Part shown: positions 34,060 through 42,238 of the stretch, piece by piece
How positions within the stretch are numbered: the stretch's first letter is position 1
How the letters are laid out: each line of letters starts with the position of its first letter
Assembly (NCBI GenBank): GCA_030620155.1
Contig: JAUXFF010000004.1
Coordinates: forward strand, 1-48,238
Length of the DNA stretch: 48,238 nt
Source: Candidatus Cloacimonadota bacterium
GTDB taxonomy: Bacteria; Cloacimonadota; Cloacimonadia; Cloacimonadales; TCS61
Reading direction: 5' to 3'
Notes under the pieces: generated by a model
Database searches by the model: none
Seen by the model: the letters and a program-made list of their open reading frames with translations, nothing else
Told to the model about the DNA's origin: nothing
Made by a program: the position numbers and the translations under genes

Positions 34060-34842
34060 ATGAATATTATTGTATGTATTAAACAAGTTCCTGATACAAC
34101 AGATATAAAGATCGATCCTGCAAATAATACATTAATCCGGGAAGGTGTAGAAAGCATAATCAACCCATTTGATCTTTATGCTATTGAAGAAGCTGTCAGG
34201 CTTAAAGAGAAATACGGGGGAAAGATAACAGCTATCAGCATGGGACCTCCACAGGTAGAAACTTCCCTGAGAGAGGCTGTTGCCCTTGGTGTCGACGAAA
34301 TTATCCTCTTAACAGACCGTAAATTTGCCGGAGCAGATACATGGGCAACAAGCCTAACCCTTTCGGAAGCTGTTAAAAAGATCGATAATTTTGATATCAT
34401 TCTCTTTGGTCAACAAGCTATTGATGGAGATACTGCACAGGTAGGTCCTGGAGTCGCAGCACATCTCGATATTTCTCAAACCTGTTTTGTAAAAAGAATA
34501 GAAACTATTGAAAATAATCGTATTGTTGTTGAACGCTTAATGGAAGATGGTTATGATCGTATAGATTTGCCCTTGCCTGCAGCAATAACTGTTGTAAAAG
34601 AGATCAATATCCCTCGTCTTCCGTCACTTAGAGGTAAAAGAACCGCAAAAAATATAGAATTGAAAGTCTGGACTGCAGACGACCTGGAACTTAAAGAAGA
34701 TAATATTGGTTTGAACGGATCACCAACCCAGGTTATTAAAATTTTCTCTCCTGAACATAAAAAAGGAGGGAAGAAATATGAACTCCCCAGTGAAGAGTTA
34801 GTAGAAATTTTATATAATAAACTGAAAGAGTTGGGTAAATAA
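34060..34842 (+). CDS. etfB: Electron transfer flavoprotein beta subunit
   Basis: AMP-binding subunit of an ETF that passes electrons between acyl-CoA or similar dehydrogenases and other carriers. The 260-residue protein has the diagnostic MNIIVCIKQVPDTTDIKID start, NPFDLYAIEEAVRLKEKYGG, DIILFGQQAIDGDTAQVGPG and the LPAAITVVKEINIPRLPSL region. An etfA gene normally follows, but here lgt does, and no etfA is in the window. It may have a distant partner. AAAGGAAAAA precedes the ATG. Confidence 0.92.
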   Translation: MNIIVCIKQVPDTTDIKIDPANNTLIREGVESIINPFDLYAIEEAVRLKEKYGGKITAISMGPPQVETSLREAVALGVDEIILLTDRKFAGADTWATSLTLSEAVKKIDNFDIILFGQQAIDGDTAQVGPGVAAHLDISQTCFVKRIETIENNRIVVERLMEDGYDRIDLPLPAAITVVKEINIPRLPSLRGKRTAKNIELKVWTADDLELKEDNIGLNGSPTQVIKIFSPEHKKGGKKYELPSEELVEILYNKLKELGK

Positions 34843-34865
34843 ATCCAACTTATTATGGATATACT

Positions 34866-35669
34866 ATGATCCCTTATCCTCAAATAAATCCTACAATAAT
34901 AAAAATTGGTTTTCTTGAAATACGTTGGTATGGTTTACTATACATAGTAAGTTTTATTCTCGGTTACATCTTCCTGAAAAAGCTATTTGCTATGAAGAAT
35001 ATAAAAATCACAAAAGATAAATATGATAGTTTTCTGTTTTACATAATGATAGGTGTGATTGTTGGTGGGCGCCTTGGTTATATCTTATTTTATAATTTAT
35101 CTTATTATATCACTAATCCTCTACATATTTTAACAGTTTGGGAAGGTGGTATGTCTTTTCACGGTGGTGCTATCGCGGTAGTTATTATGGGTTTTGTTTT
35201 TTGCCATAAATACAACTATAAATTTTACCAATTAGCTGATCCTGTAATGCCAATGGCTGCTATAGGACTGTTTTTAGGAAGGATTGGAAATTTTATAAAT
35301 GCGGAATTATATGGCAGGGTCACCAACCTACCCTGGGGAATGATTTTCCCTGGATCTGATGATGGCTTGCCGAGACATCCTTCTCAACTCTATGAAGCTT
35401 TTTTTGAAGGTTTAGTCCTTTTTCTGATCACATATTTAATACTGAAAAAAATCAAAAAACAAGGTCTTGTTTTCTGGATATGGATCGCTCTTTATGGAGT
35501 TTTCAGATTTCTCATTGAATTCGTGCGAGAACCTGATGCTCATCTTGGATACATATTCTGGTTCTTCACAATGGGTCAAATTCTATGTGCCGTAATGATA
35601 ATAACCAGCATAATAGCTATCACTATTCTGCTGAAAAAACATTCTGAAAATGAAATCTCAGAAAATTAA
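34866..35669 (+). CDS. lgt: Prolipoprotein diacylglyceryl transferase
   Basis: Inner-membrane enzyme transferring diacylglycerol from phosphatidylglycerol to the lipobox cysteine. The 267-residue polytopic protein shows IRWYGLLYIVSFILGY, the essential GGRLGYILFYN and GGMSFHGG motifs, and the signature FLGRIGNFINAELYGRVTN with PRHPSQLYEAFFEG. Length is normal. The start has only a weak ribosome binding site, and the gene lies 23 bases after etfB. It overlaps the next gene, itself a predicted lipoprotein, by 20 bases. Confidence 0.96.
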   Translation: MIPYPQINPTIIKIGFLEIRWYGLLYIVSFILGYIFLKKLFAMKNIKITKDKYDSFLFYIMIGVIVGGRLGYILFYNLSYYITNPLHILTVWEGGMSFHGGAIAVVIMGFVFCHKYNYKFYQLADPVMPMAAIGLFLGRIGNFINAELYGRVTNLPWGMIFPGSDDGLPRHPSQLYEAFFEGLVLFLITYLILKKIKKQGLVFWIWIALYGVFRFLIEFVREPDAHLGYIFWFFTMGQILCAVMIITSIIAITILLKKHSENEISEN

Positions 35670-36291
35670 AATCCTTATAATCTACACTATTGTTTTTTTA
35701 ATATCCGGTTGTGCTATTTTTCCTAAATTGGATCAATCCAAAAAGGAAGAACTTCTTGTTGAACAACTAATAAAATGGGAAACCTTTCGCATTGATGGAA
35801 TTATTGAAGCAAATTACAAAAACTTTTCTTTTAGAAAAAACATCACCATAAGAAAGAATAAAGAAGCTTTACGCGCTGATATTTATGATGCCGGTATAAT
35901 GGGCTTGCATCCCACACCATTCTTTTCGGCTTATTTGGATTCAATCCTTATCTCGAGAATACCTGATCAACATGAATTTATAGAAATATCAAAACATGAA
36001 CTTATCAAAAAATTTCCCTACATGAACTACTTAATAAATCTTCAAACCTTATACAATTATAAAGATGAAATTATCAGAAACAATAAAGTTACAATTGACA
36101 GCCTTGAATTTAATTTTTCAAAATATATGTTAATTGAAAATATTAAGCATCTAAATAAGCAATATAAAATGGAATTTGAATATTTTAAAGAGCCTTCAAA
36201 GATCATTTTTTTCTCATATAAAAAAGAGATAGCAAATATTCAAATTGACAAAATTTCATACAAATATATAGAAATACAAATATTAGATTAG
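35650..36291 (+). CDS. Predicted lipoprotein, possibly LolA/LolB-like
   Basis: 213 residues with a lipoprotein signal (FLISGCAIFPK, cysteine near 21). The mature part alternates short beta strands (WETFRIDGIIEANYKNFSFRKNITIRKN and so on, up to IANIQIDKISYKYIEIQIL), which resembles the half-barrel of LolA/LolB or DUF4292-type proteins; this is a pattern impression, not a motif match. It overlaps lgt by 20 bases, so it is translationally coupled to the enzyme that would modify it. An outer-membrane lipoprotein trafficking role is possible. Confidence 0.6.
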   Translation: MKSQKIKILIIYTIVFLISGCAIFPKLDQSKKEELLVEQLIKWETFRIDGIIEANYKNFSFRKNITIRKNKEALRADIYDAGIMGLHPTPFFSAYLDSILISRIPDQHEFIEISKHELIKKFPYMNYLINLQTLYNYKDEIIRNNKVTIDSLEFNFSKYMLIENIKHLNKQYKMEFEYFKEPSKIIFFSYKKEIANIQIDKISYKYIEIQILD

Positions 36292-36362
36292 AAAGAAAAA
36301 ATATTAAGTTGTGTTTGTTCGCAAAGTTAATTATTTCGAGTTGTATGGAGACTTGACTTATC

Positions 36363-36392
36363 CTGAAACTTCCGGAATTCGCAAGGTTTCGG
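36363..36392 (+). promoter_or_regulatory. Hairpin in the purB leader
   Basis: CTGAAACTT (36363-36371) can pair with AAGGTTTCGG-side bases up to 36392 over nine positions including G-U pairs, with loop CCGGAATTCGC-like bases. It lies about 30 bases before purB and lacks a T-run. No known purine riboswitch core could be recognised, so a regulatory role is speculative. Confidence 0.3.
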
Positions 36393-36420
36393 AAAAACAC
36401 TGATAATAGGGGGCGTAAAA

Positions 36421-37713
36421 ATGATAAAAAGATATAGTCGTCCTGAAATGTCAAAGATATGGGAATTACAAAATCGCTTTCAATGCATGCTGGATGTCGA
36501 ATTAGCAGCCTGTAAGGCAATGAACGAAATTGGTATAATCCCTGACGAGGACATGAAAAATATTGATGAGAAAGCTGATTTTGATGTTGAACGAATTGAT
36601 GAAATTGAAAAAACCACTAAACATGATGTAGTTGCATTTCTTATGAATATTGCCGAATATGTGGGTCCATCATCACGCTGGATACATTTCGGCATGACTT
36701 CTTCCGATATCCTGGATACAGCAACTTCTTTACAATTAAAACAAGCGGGTGAATTGATTTTACGCGACCTTGAGATCTTTTCCGAAGTGCTGAGAATTAA
36801 AGCCCGTGAATATAAACATACATTATGTATCGGTAGGTCGCACGGCATTCATGCAGAGCCAACAACATTCGGGCTGAAATTCGCTTTGTGGTTCGATGAA
36901 ATGCAGCGAAATATAAAAAGAACAAAAAACGCTATTAATATTGTCTCTGTAGGACAGATTTCAGGTGCTGTGGGCAACTATGCTCATCTCTCTCCTGATA
37001 TTGAAAGAATCACCTGTCAATATCTAGACCTTACTCCTGTAAACATTTCTACCCAGGTTATACAAAGGGATAGAATCTCGGAATTTATGAATACCCTGGC
37101 TGTAATTGGTTCCACATTAGAAAAAATCGCTCTTGAAATCAGGCATTTGCAACGAACTGAAGTTCTGGAAGCTGAAGAAAGCTTTTCAAAAGGACAAAAA
37201 GGCTCTTCTGCGATGCCGCACAAGCGTAATCCTGTCGTATCTGAACAAATGTGTGGTCTTGCCAGAATTCTTCGCAGTAATGCCTTAGCAGCTATGGAGA
37301 ATAATGCGCTCTGGCATGAAAGAGATATAAGCCATTCCTCCGTGGAAAGAATAATCTTACCGGACTCGACCATACTGATGAATTATATGCTTAATAAAAT
37401 GATCCCTCTTATTGAAAACCTGATTGTTTATCCTGAAAATATGCAGAAAAATATTGAGTTAACAAACGGTTTGATTTTCTCCCAGGTTATTTTACTCGAA
37501 TTAACAAAAAAGGGAGTATCTCGAGAACAATCATATTCTCTTGTACAGAGAAATGCTATGGAATGCTGGCAAACCAAACAGCCCTTTAAAAAACTCATTT
37601 TGAACGATGATGAGATTCTGAACTATCTTTCTCAAGAAGAAATTGATGATATTTTCTCATTGGAAAAATATAAAAAACACATAGATTTTATCTATGGAAA
37701 AATTGGAATATGA
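36421..37713 (+). CDS. purB: Adenylosuccinate lyase
   Basis: Cleaves SAICAR and adenylosuccinate with release of fumarate in purine synthesis. The 430-residue protein has IKRYSRPEMSKIWE at the start, KTTKHDVVAFLMNI, WIHFGMTSSDILDTA, GRSHGIHAEPTTFGLK with the catalytic histidine region, and the fumarase-superfamily signature GSSAMPHKRNPVVSE, then ERDISHSSVERIILPD. The pattern fits the Bacillus-type enzyme. Its TGA overlaps the ATG of the next gene (ATGA). Confidence 0.97.
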   Translation: MIKRYSRPEMSKIWELQNRFQCMLDVELAACKAMNEIGIIPDEDMKNIDEKADFDVERIDEIEKTTKHDVVAFLMNIAEYVGPSSRWIHFGMTSSDILDTATSLQLKQAGELILRDLEIFSEVLRIKAREYKHTLCIGRSHGIHAEPTTFGLKFALWFDEMQRNIKRTKNAINIVSVGQISGAVGNYAHLSPDIERITCQYLDLTPVNISTQVIQRDRISEFMNTLAVIGSTLEKIALEIRHLQRTEVLEAEESFSKGQKGSSAMPHKRNPVVSEQMCGLARILRSNALAAMENNALWHERDISHSSVERIILPDSTILMNYMLNKMIPLIENLIVYPENMQKNIELTNGLIFSQVILLELTKKGVSREQSYSLVQRNAMECWQTKQPFKKLILNDDEILNYLSQEEIDDIFSLEKYKKHIDFIYGKIGI

Positions 37714-38267
37714 AACAAATAACCGATTACAATCCGGTTGAATATCTAATAAAAATTCAACGTTTAAAACTAAAAGCTGTCTTAATCCCACTTGGTATAA
37801 TAATCGTCAGTTTTGCTATAAATATTTTATTGAAGATTGACCTGAGCAAGTACTTTTCCCTTTTTGGTTTAATGTTATATATCTTGATATCATTAAGATA
37901 TAGAATACAGAAAAATATTCCTCCTGATATTGAACAACAAATACTTTCTCCAATAAACGGAAAAATTACTCAAATAAATAAAGACAGAAACGAAATATCA
38001 ATAAAAAAATCATTTTTTCATCCGGCAGAAATAAGGTCTCCTTCTAATGATGATACTATTAAATTCAATATCAATTCACGTAATTTTTCTCTATTTGAAG
38101 AAAGATCAGAGGTTGCAGGAAAACTTATTGGTATTGTGCCTTCCAATGCAGAATGTACGATTAATATAACCGGAGAATATGAAATAAACATTAACCCGGG
38201 TCAAAAAGTAATTGCCGGTGAAACTATAATTGCTGAGAAGATAAACAATATCTCAAATTCTTCTTAA
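37710..38267 (+). CDS. Phosphatidylserine decarboxylase-like membrane protein lacking the cleavage motif
   Basis: 185 residues. Two hydrophobic segments (about 25-42 and 48-65) are followed by a small beta domain with ILSPINGKITQIN, AGKLIGIVPSNAECTI and a closing NPGQKVIAGETIIAE, which parallels the short Psd type (SPxDGxV, FGSRV, VxxGxxVxAGETVIA). The Gly-Ser pair at which Psd proenzymes self-cleave to make the pyruvoyl group is Pro-Ser here, and the usual VHVNRxP segment is absent. It lies between purB (4-base overlap) and pssA, exactly where psd would be expected. It may be an inactive or alternative enzyme. Confidence 0.55.
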   Translation: MKQITDYNPVEYLIKIQRLKLKAVLIPLGIIIVSFAINILLKIDLSKYFSLFGLMLYILISLRYRIQKNIPPDIEQQILSPINGKITQINKDRNEISIKKSFFHPAEIRSPSNDDTIKFNINSRNFSLFEERSEVAGKLIGIVPSNAECTINITGEYEININPGQKVIAGETIIAEKINNISNSS

Positions 38268-38284
38268 CGCAAGTGAAAAATTAA

Positions 38285-39001
38285 ATGGAAACAAGAAAGA
38301 GAAATTTTAAGATTCTAATACCAAACTTATTTACTGCTTTCAGTTTAATTTCCGGACTATTTGCTTTACAGTTCACTTTTGAGAGAGAGTTTGTTATCGC
38401 TTCCTGGTTGATTGCATTATCTATGTTATGTGATGGGCTCGATGGTAAACTTGCCCGTTACTTAAATGCCAGTAGTCGTTTTGGTGCTTTATTTGATACT
38501 CTTTCAGATTTTGTTGCTTTTGGAGTTGTACCGGGATTTTTAGCTTATAAAGCCGGTTTGTATAAAATTCAATATTGGGGCGCTATTATTGCAATTTTTT
38601 ATGTTTTTTCAGGTGGCTATCGCCTAATCAGATTTATTTTAAAAGATAATAAAAAAGAATTAAAAAAATCATTTATCGGGCTGCCAATACCTGCTGCTGC
38701 CGGGTTAATAGCATCTTTCATAATCTTTAATTTCTATTATTTTAAAGATATTCTTTCCCCTGAACTTTTTATAATAATCGTATTCTTTTCTTCTATTCTT
38801 ATGGTAAGTAAAATTGAATATCTAAAAATAGAGAAACGAACAAAATTATCAAAAGAGTCTAAATTTTTCATCTTACTCGCTTTATTGAGTATTATCGCAG
38901 CTTTGAAATATTCCTTCCTTGTATTTGGAGGTTGGATATTAATCTATACTCTCTATGGGATATTAAGGCAGATTATTTTCTCTATTAGTAAAAAAAAATA
39001 A
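38285..39001 (+). CDS. pssA: CDP-diacylglycerol-serine O-phosphatidyltransferase
   Basis: Membrane enzyme joining CDP-diacylglycerol with serine to make phosphatidylserine. The 238-residue protein starts with IPNLFTAFSLISGLFALQF and contains the complete CDP-alcohol phosphotransferase signature D-G-x2-A-R-x8-G-x3-D-x3-D as DGKLAR, then GALFDTLSD. About seven hydrophobic segments follow. The N-terminal NLFTAFSLISG and the psd-like neighbour favour serine as acceptor over glycerol-phosphate. It begins 17 bases after the psd-like gene. Confidence 0.88.
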   Translation: METRKRNFKILIPNLFTAFSLISGLFALQFTFEREFVIASWLIALSMLCDGLDGKLARYLNASSRFGALFDTLSDFVAFGVVPGFLAYKAGLYKIQYWGAIIAIFYVFSGGYRLIRFILKDNKKELKKSFIGLPIPAAAGLIASFIIFNFYYFKDILSPELFIIIVFFSSILMVSKIEYLKIEKRTKLSKESKFFILLALLSIIAALKYSFLVFGGWILIYTLYGILRQIIFSISKKK

Positions 39002-39134
39002 ATATTATATAGCAATATTCCTATAATTTATCGAACATAAAAAGAAAACTATTTCTTCTATCATTATTTGATAAATATTAAGAGCAAAATAAATTGTATT
39101 AGATTAGAAAATAAATTAGAAGCAAAGAGCAAAA

Positions 39135-39833
39135 ATGATAACATTGATTTCAGAATTTATAAATTTATTTTTTCCAAAAGTGTGTTTAAGTTGTAATTCC
39201 AGGCTTCAAAAAAAGGAGCACATATTATGTTCAAGATGTAAAAAAAAAATAGATTTTTTTACAGACTGTTGCCTGATTTGTGGTAGCGAAAAAGACAATA
39301 ATACTTGTCATACGTGTGAAACAAGCAATTTTTACTTTGATCGTGCCAGATCAGTATTTAGATTTAATAAAACGATTCAAAATCTTATCCACAATCTGAA
39401 ATATAATGAGATAACTTCCCTGGCAAAATTTTTGGGAGACTATTGTGTAAAATACCTGACCGAATACCGCCCCTTTGAAAAAATTGATATCATAACGCCA
39501 GTTCCTTTGCACAAAGTTAAAAAAAGGGCCAGGGGATTTAATCAGGCAGAAATCGTAGCACGTGAAATCGCACGGAAAAAAGAATTTAAATACATTCCAA
39601 ACTTAATTAAAAGAAAAAAATTCACTAATACTCAAACAAAACTATCTAAATTTGAAAGGATAAAAAATGTCTCGAATGCATTTAAAATCAATCACAAATA
39701 TCCGCTGAAAAACAAGAATATACTTCTTATTGACGATGTTTTCACTACGGGTTCAACAGTTAACGCTGTCAGTAAACTTCTAAAAAATAATAATGTTAAC
39801 AAAATCTATGTCTTGACAATAGCAAGGGCTTAA
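39135..39833 (+). CDS. comF: ComF family phosphoribosyltransferase-like protein
   Basis: 232 residues with an N-terminal zinc-ribbon of paired cysteines (CLSCNSR, CSRCKKK, CLICGSE, CHTCETS) and a C-terminal PRTase fold with the PRPP loop ILLIDDVFTTGSTVNAV. The middle has the ComF landmark ITPVPLHKVKKRARGFNQAE and FTNTQTKLSKFERIKN. ComF proteins work in DNA uptake in competent bacteria, though they are widespread in species not known to be competent. It is a separate unit, 133 bases after pssA. Confidence 0.92.
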   Translation: MITLISEFINLFFPKVCLSCNSRLQKKEHILCSRCKKKIDFFTDCCLICGSEKDNNTCHTCETSNFYFDRARSVFRFNKTIQNLIHNLKYNEITSLAKFLGDYCVKYLTEYRPFEKIDIITPVPLHKVKKRARGFNQAEIVAREIARKKEFKYIPNLIKRKKFTNTQTKLSKFERIKNVSNAFKINHKYPLKNKNILLIDDVFTTGSTVNAVSKLLKNNNVNKIYVLTIARA

Positions 39834-39887
39834 GGATTTTTTACTAAATTTATCAAATTTTGTAGTAATTAAAGTTACAAGGATAAA

Positions 39888-40271
39888 ATGATAGTTGAAA
39901 TTACACCTGAAAGGGCGATAGAGATAGTTGAAAAAGTCTCCAGATTCATTGTAGAAAGGAAGATGGCTGCTCCCGCAATAATGACGATCGAGTCATTAAG
40001 ACCCTTACATAATATTGGAAGTCAGCTTTTATACTTTGTGGCTCCTTTTGCAGAAGTTATTTTCAATGCTAAAGAATATGAAGAATTCGCAGCTCTTTTA
40101 GAAAAAGATGAATATGTTAAACTTTTATTGAAAAGGATTGATGAGCTTGATGAAGAAATTTATAGAGATGAAAGAGCAAAAAAAAGGATATTGCGAAAAA
40201 GAAGAATAAATAAGATAAAAAGATTTTTTGGATATAAAAAGACTCAAAAGAAAAAAGTAATAAAAAAATAA
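39888..40271 (+). CDS. Small conserved helical protein beside the GlmL-like gene
   Basis: 127 residues of unknown function. It begins MIVEITPERAIEIVEKVSRF and has a central hydrophobic stretch SLRPLHNIGSQLLYFVAPFA, an acidic helix ALLEKDEYVKLLLKRIDELD and a strongly basic tail ending KKTQKKKVIKK. I recall small proteins with a similar 'KPLxxxxxQxLxFxxPF ... LLEDxxNxxxLIxRIEEL' pattern near envelope or GlmL-like genes elsewhere, but cannot verify it. The gene lies 58 bases before the GlmL-like ATPase and may belong to its operon. An AAGGATAAA ribosome binding site precedes the ATG. Confidence 0.65.
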   Translation: MIVEITPERAIEIVEKVSRFIVERKMAAPAIMTIESLRPLHNIGSQLLYFVAPFAEVIFNAKEYEEFAALLEKDEYVKLLLKRIDELDEEIYRDERAKKRILRKRRINKIKRFFGYKKTQKKKVIKK

Positions 40272-40290
40272 ATTAAATGTTATGCTTCGT

Positions 40291-40304
40291 CCCGATAAAT
40301 CGGG
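40291..40304. repeat. Perfect short palindrome CCCGATAAATCGGG
   Basis: Six-base complementary arms around AA, in the gap before the GlmL-like gene and followed by GCTATGCCC. It is GC-rich relative to its surroundings and resembles the CCCGAC-GTCTT-GTCGGG palindrome at 46847-46863, so both may belong to one family of dispersed intergenic palindromes. Confidence 0.6.
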
Positions 40305-40329
40305 GCTATGCCCAAACAAGGAGGATAGA

Positions 40330-42195
40330 ATGGGTAATACTCAATCGTTAAAGAGAATTATTGCAACAGACTGTGGAAGTACTACAACAAAGTCAATTCT
40401 CATTGAGTATATTGATGGTGAATACCGCCAGACAGTTCGTGGTGAAGCTCCTACAACTGTGGAAAAGCCATTGAATGATGTTACAAAAGGCGTTATTAAT
40501 GCGGTAGTAGAGCTGGAAGAATTGGCACGCCTGAAGTACAACGATTCAAGCATCAGTTTTATTAAAGATGGTAATATTTTTATTTCTGATAATGACGACG
40601 GTGTTAATGCGTATGTATCCACCAGTAGTGCCGGTGGAGGTCTGCAAATGATGGTTACTGGTGTGGTTGCAAAAATGACAGGTGAAAGTGCAGAAAGAGC
40701 AGCCCTGGGAGCAGGTGCAATAGTTATGGACCTTATTGCCAGTAACGATAAGCGCCCGAATCACGAAAAAATAGAGAGAATTCGTCAACTTCGCCCTGAT
40801 ATGATCCTGATGGCAGGTGGTGTTGACGGTGGTACTACCAAGCATGTGGCTGAAATGGCTGAGTTGGTTGGAGCTGCAGACCCTAAACCGCGTCTCGGTT
40901 CAAGCTATAAATTACCTATAATCTATGCCGGGAATAATAAAGCCCGGGATATTGTCAAAGAAGCACTTGAAGAAAAAACCGATCTTATTATCACTGATAA
41001 TCTCAGACCAACTCTGGAAGTAGAAAACCTGGGACCTGCCCGGGATAAAATACATGACCTCTTTATGGAACATGTTATGGCTCAAGCTCCCGGTTATAAT
41101 AAATTAATGACCTGGACAGTAGGACCAATAAATGGCAAGCTGGAAAACATACCAATTATGCCGACTCCCGCAGCAGTAGGAAATATCATGCAGGCAATTG
41201 CAAAACATAATAATATTGAAGTCCTGGGTGTTGATATTGGTGGAGCTACTACAGATATATTTTCTGTTTTTACCAAAAAATTTATCTTCAACAGAACCGT
41301 TAGTGCTAACTTGGGAATGAGCTATAGTATTTCAAATGTTCTTGCTTCCGCAGGATTGGAAAACATTCTCCGCTGGGTTCCTTTTGATATAGATGAATCG
41401 GAGCTCAGGAATATGATCAAGAACAAAATGATCAGACCAACTACTATTCCACAGGAATTAGAAGAACTTGTCCTTGAACAGGCAATAGCCAAAGAAGCAT
41501 TAAGGTATGCATTTATTCAACATAAAGAATTTGCTGTGGGGCTGAAGGGCGGACAAAAAAAACGCGAAATTGCTGATGCTTTCGCTCAATCATTATCCGG
41601 GGAAACAATTGTAAATATGATGTCCCTCGACCTCCTTGTCGGAAGTGGAGGGGTAATGTCTCATGCTCCTCGCAGGAACCAATCTGTAATGCTGCTGCTG
41701 GATGGATTTTTACCGGAAGGTATTACCAGACTTGCCGTAGATAGTATTTTTATGATGCCGCATCTTGGTGTTCTTACAGAAATCAGCGAAAAAGCTGCAA
41801 CTGAAGTTTTTGATAAAGACTGTATGGTCTACCTCGGGACCTGTGTTGCTCCTGTTGGAAGAATCAAACCTGACAAAGTTTCACTTTCAGCTAAAATCGA
41901 GCTGCCCAATGGTGAAGTATTCGAAGAAGATATTAAATTCGGTGAAATAAGATTAATTCCTCTTGGTGTCGGTGAAAAAGCAAAAGCAATTTTGAAACCG
42001 GGTAGAGGACTTGATCTCGGTAATGGTAAAAACCAAGAACTGGAAACTGAATTGCATGGTGGTGTGGTTGGAATCGTTTTAGATACCAGGGGAAGACGAC
42101 CTTTTATAATACCGGTAGAAGCATCTGAACGTGTTCCTCTTCTAAAAAAATGGATGCGTGAATTAAAAGCTTATCCGGACAAAATACTGAAATAG
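40330..42195 (+). CDS. GlmL/MutL-like ASKHA ATPase
   Basis: 621-residue ATPase of the family annotated as glutamate mutase accessory protein GlmL/MutL. Phosphate-1 motif IATDCGSTTTKSILIEY lies near residues 11-27 and phosphate-2 GVDIGGATTDIFSV near 300; STSSAGGGLQMMVTGVV and MILMAGGVDGGTT are typical of the family. GlmL proteins are usually near 460 residues, so this is the long form. No glutamate mutase subunit (glmS, glmE) is nearby, arguing against that specific role. ATG 40330 is chosen over 40282 because AAGGAGG precedes it; the earlier start would translate a palindromic repeat. It is followed by a KOW-type protein. Confidence 0.82.
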   Translation: MGNTQSLKRIIATDCGSTTTKSILIEYIDGEYRQTVRGEAPTTVEKPLNDVTKGVINAVVELEELARLKYNDSSISFIKDGNIFISDNDDGVNAYVSTSSAGGGLQMMVTGVVAKMTGESAERAALGAGAIVMDLIASNDKRPNHEKIERIRQLRPDMILMAGGVDGGTTKHVAEMAELVGAADPKPRLGSSYKLPIIYAGNNKARDIVKEALEEKTDLIITDNLRPTLEVENLGPARDKIHDLFMEHVMAQAPGYNKLMTWTVGPINGKLENIPIMPTPAAVGNIMQAIAKHNNIEVLGVDIGGATTDIFSVFTKKFIFNRTVSANLGMSYSISNVLASAGLENILRWVPFDIDESELRNMIKNKMIRPTTIPQELEELVLEQAIAKEALRYAFIQHKEFAVGLKGGQKKREIADAFAQSLSGETIVNMMSLDLLVGSGGVMSHAPRRNQSVMLLLDGFLPEGITRLAVDSIFMMPHLGVLTEISEKAATEVFDKDCMVYLGTCVAPVGRIKPDKVSLSAKIELPNGEVFEEDIKFGEIRLIPLGVGEKAKAILKPGRGLDLGNGKNQELETELHGGVVGIVLDTRGRRPFIIPVEASERVPLLKKWMRELKAYPDKILK

Positions 42196-42238
42196 CCACT
42201 TTTTGTGCATCTTGTGGCTAATATTATGGAGGATGTAA

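Noticed and set aside
36293-36420. Purine riboswitch before purB
   Set aside because: A weak hairpin is present, but the three-way junction core of the known purine or PRPP riboswitches could not be found.
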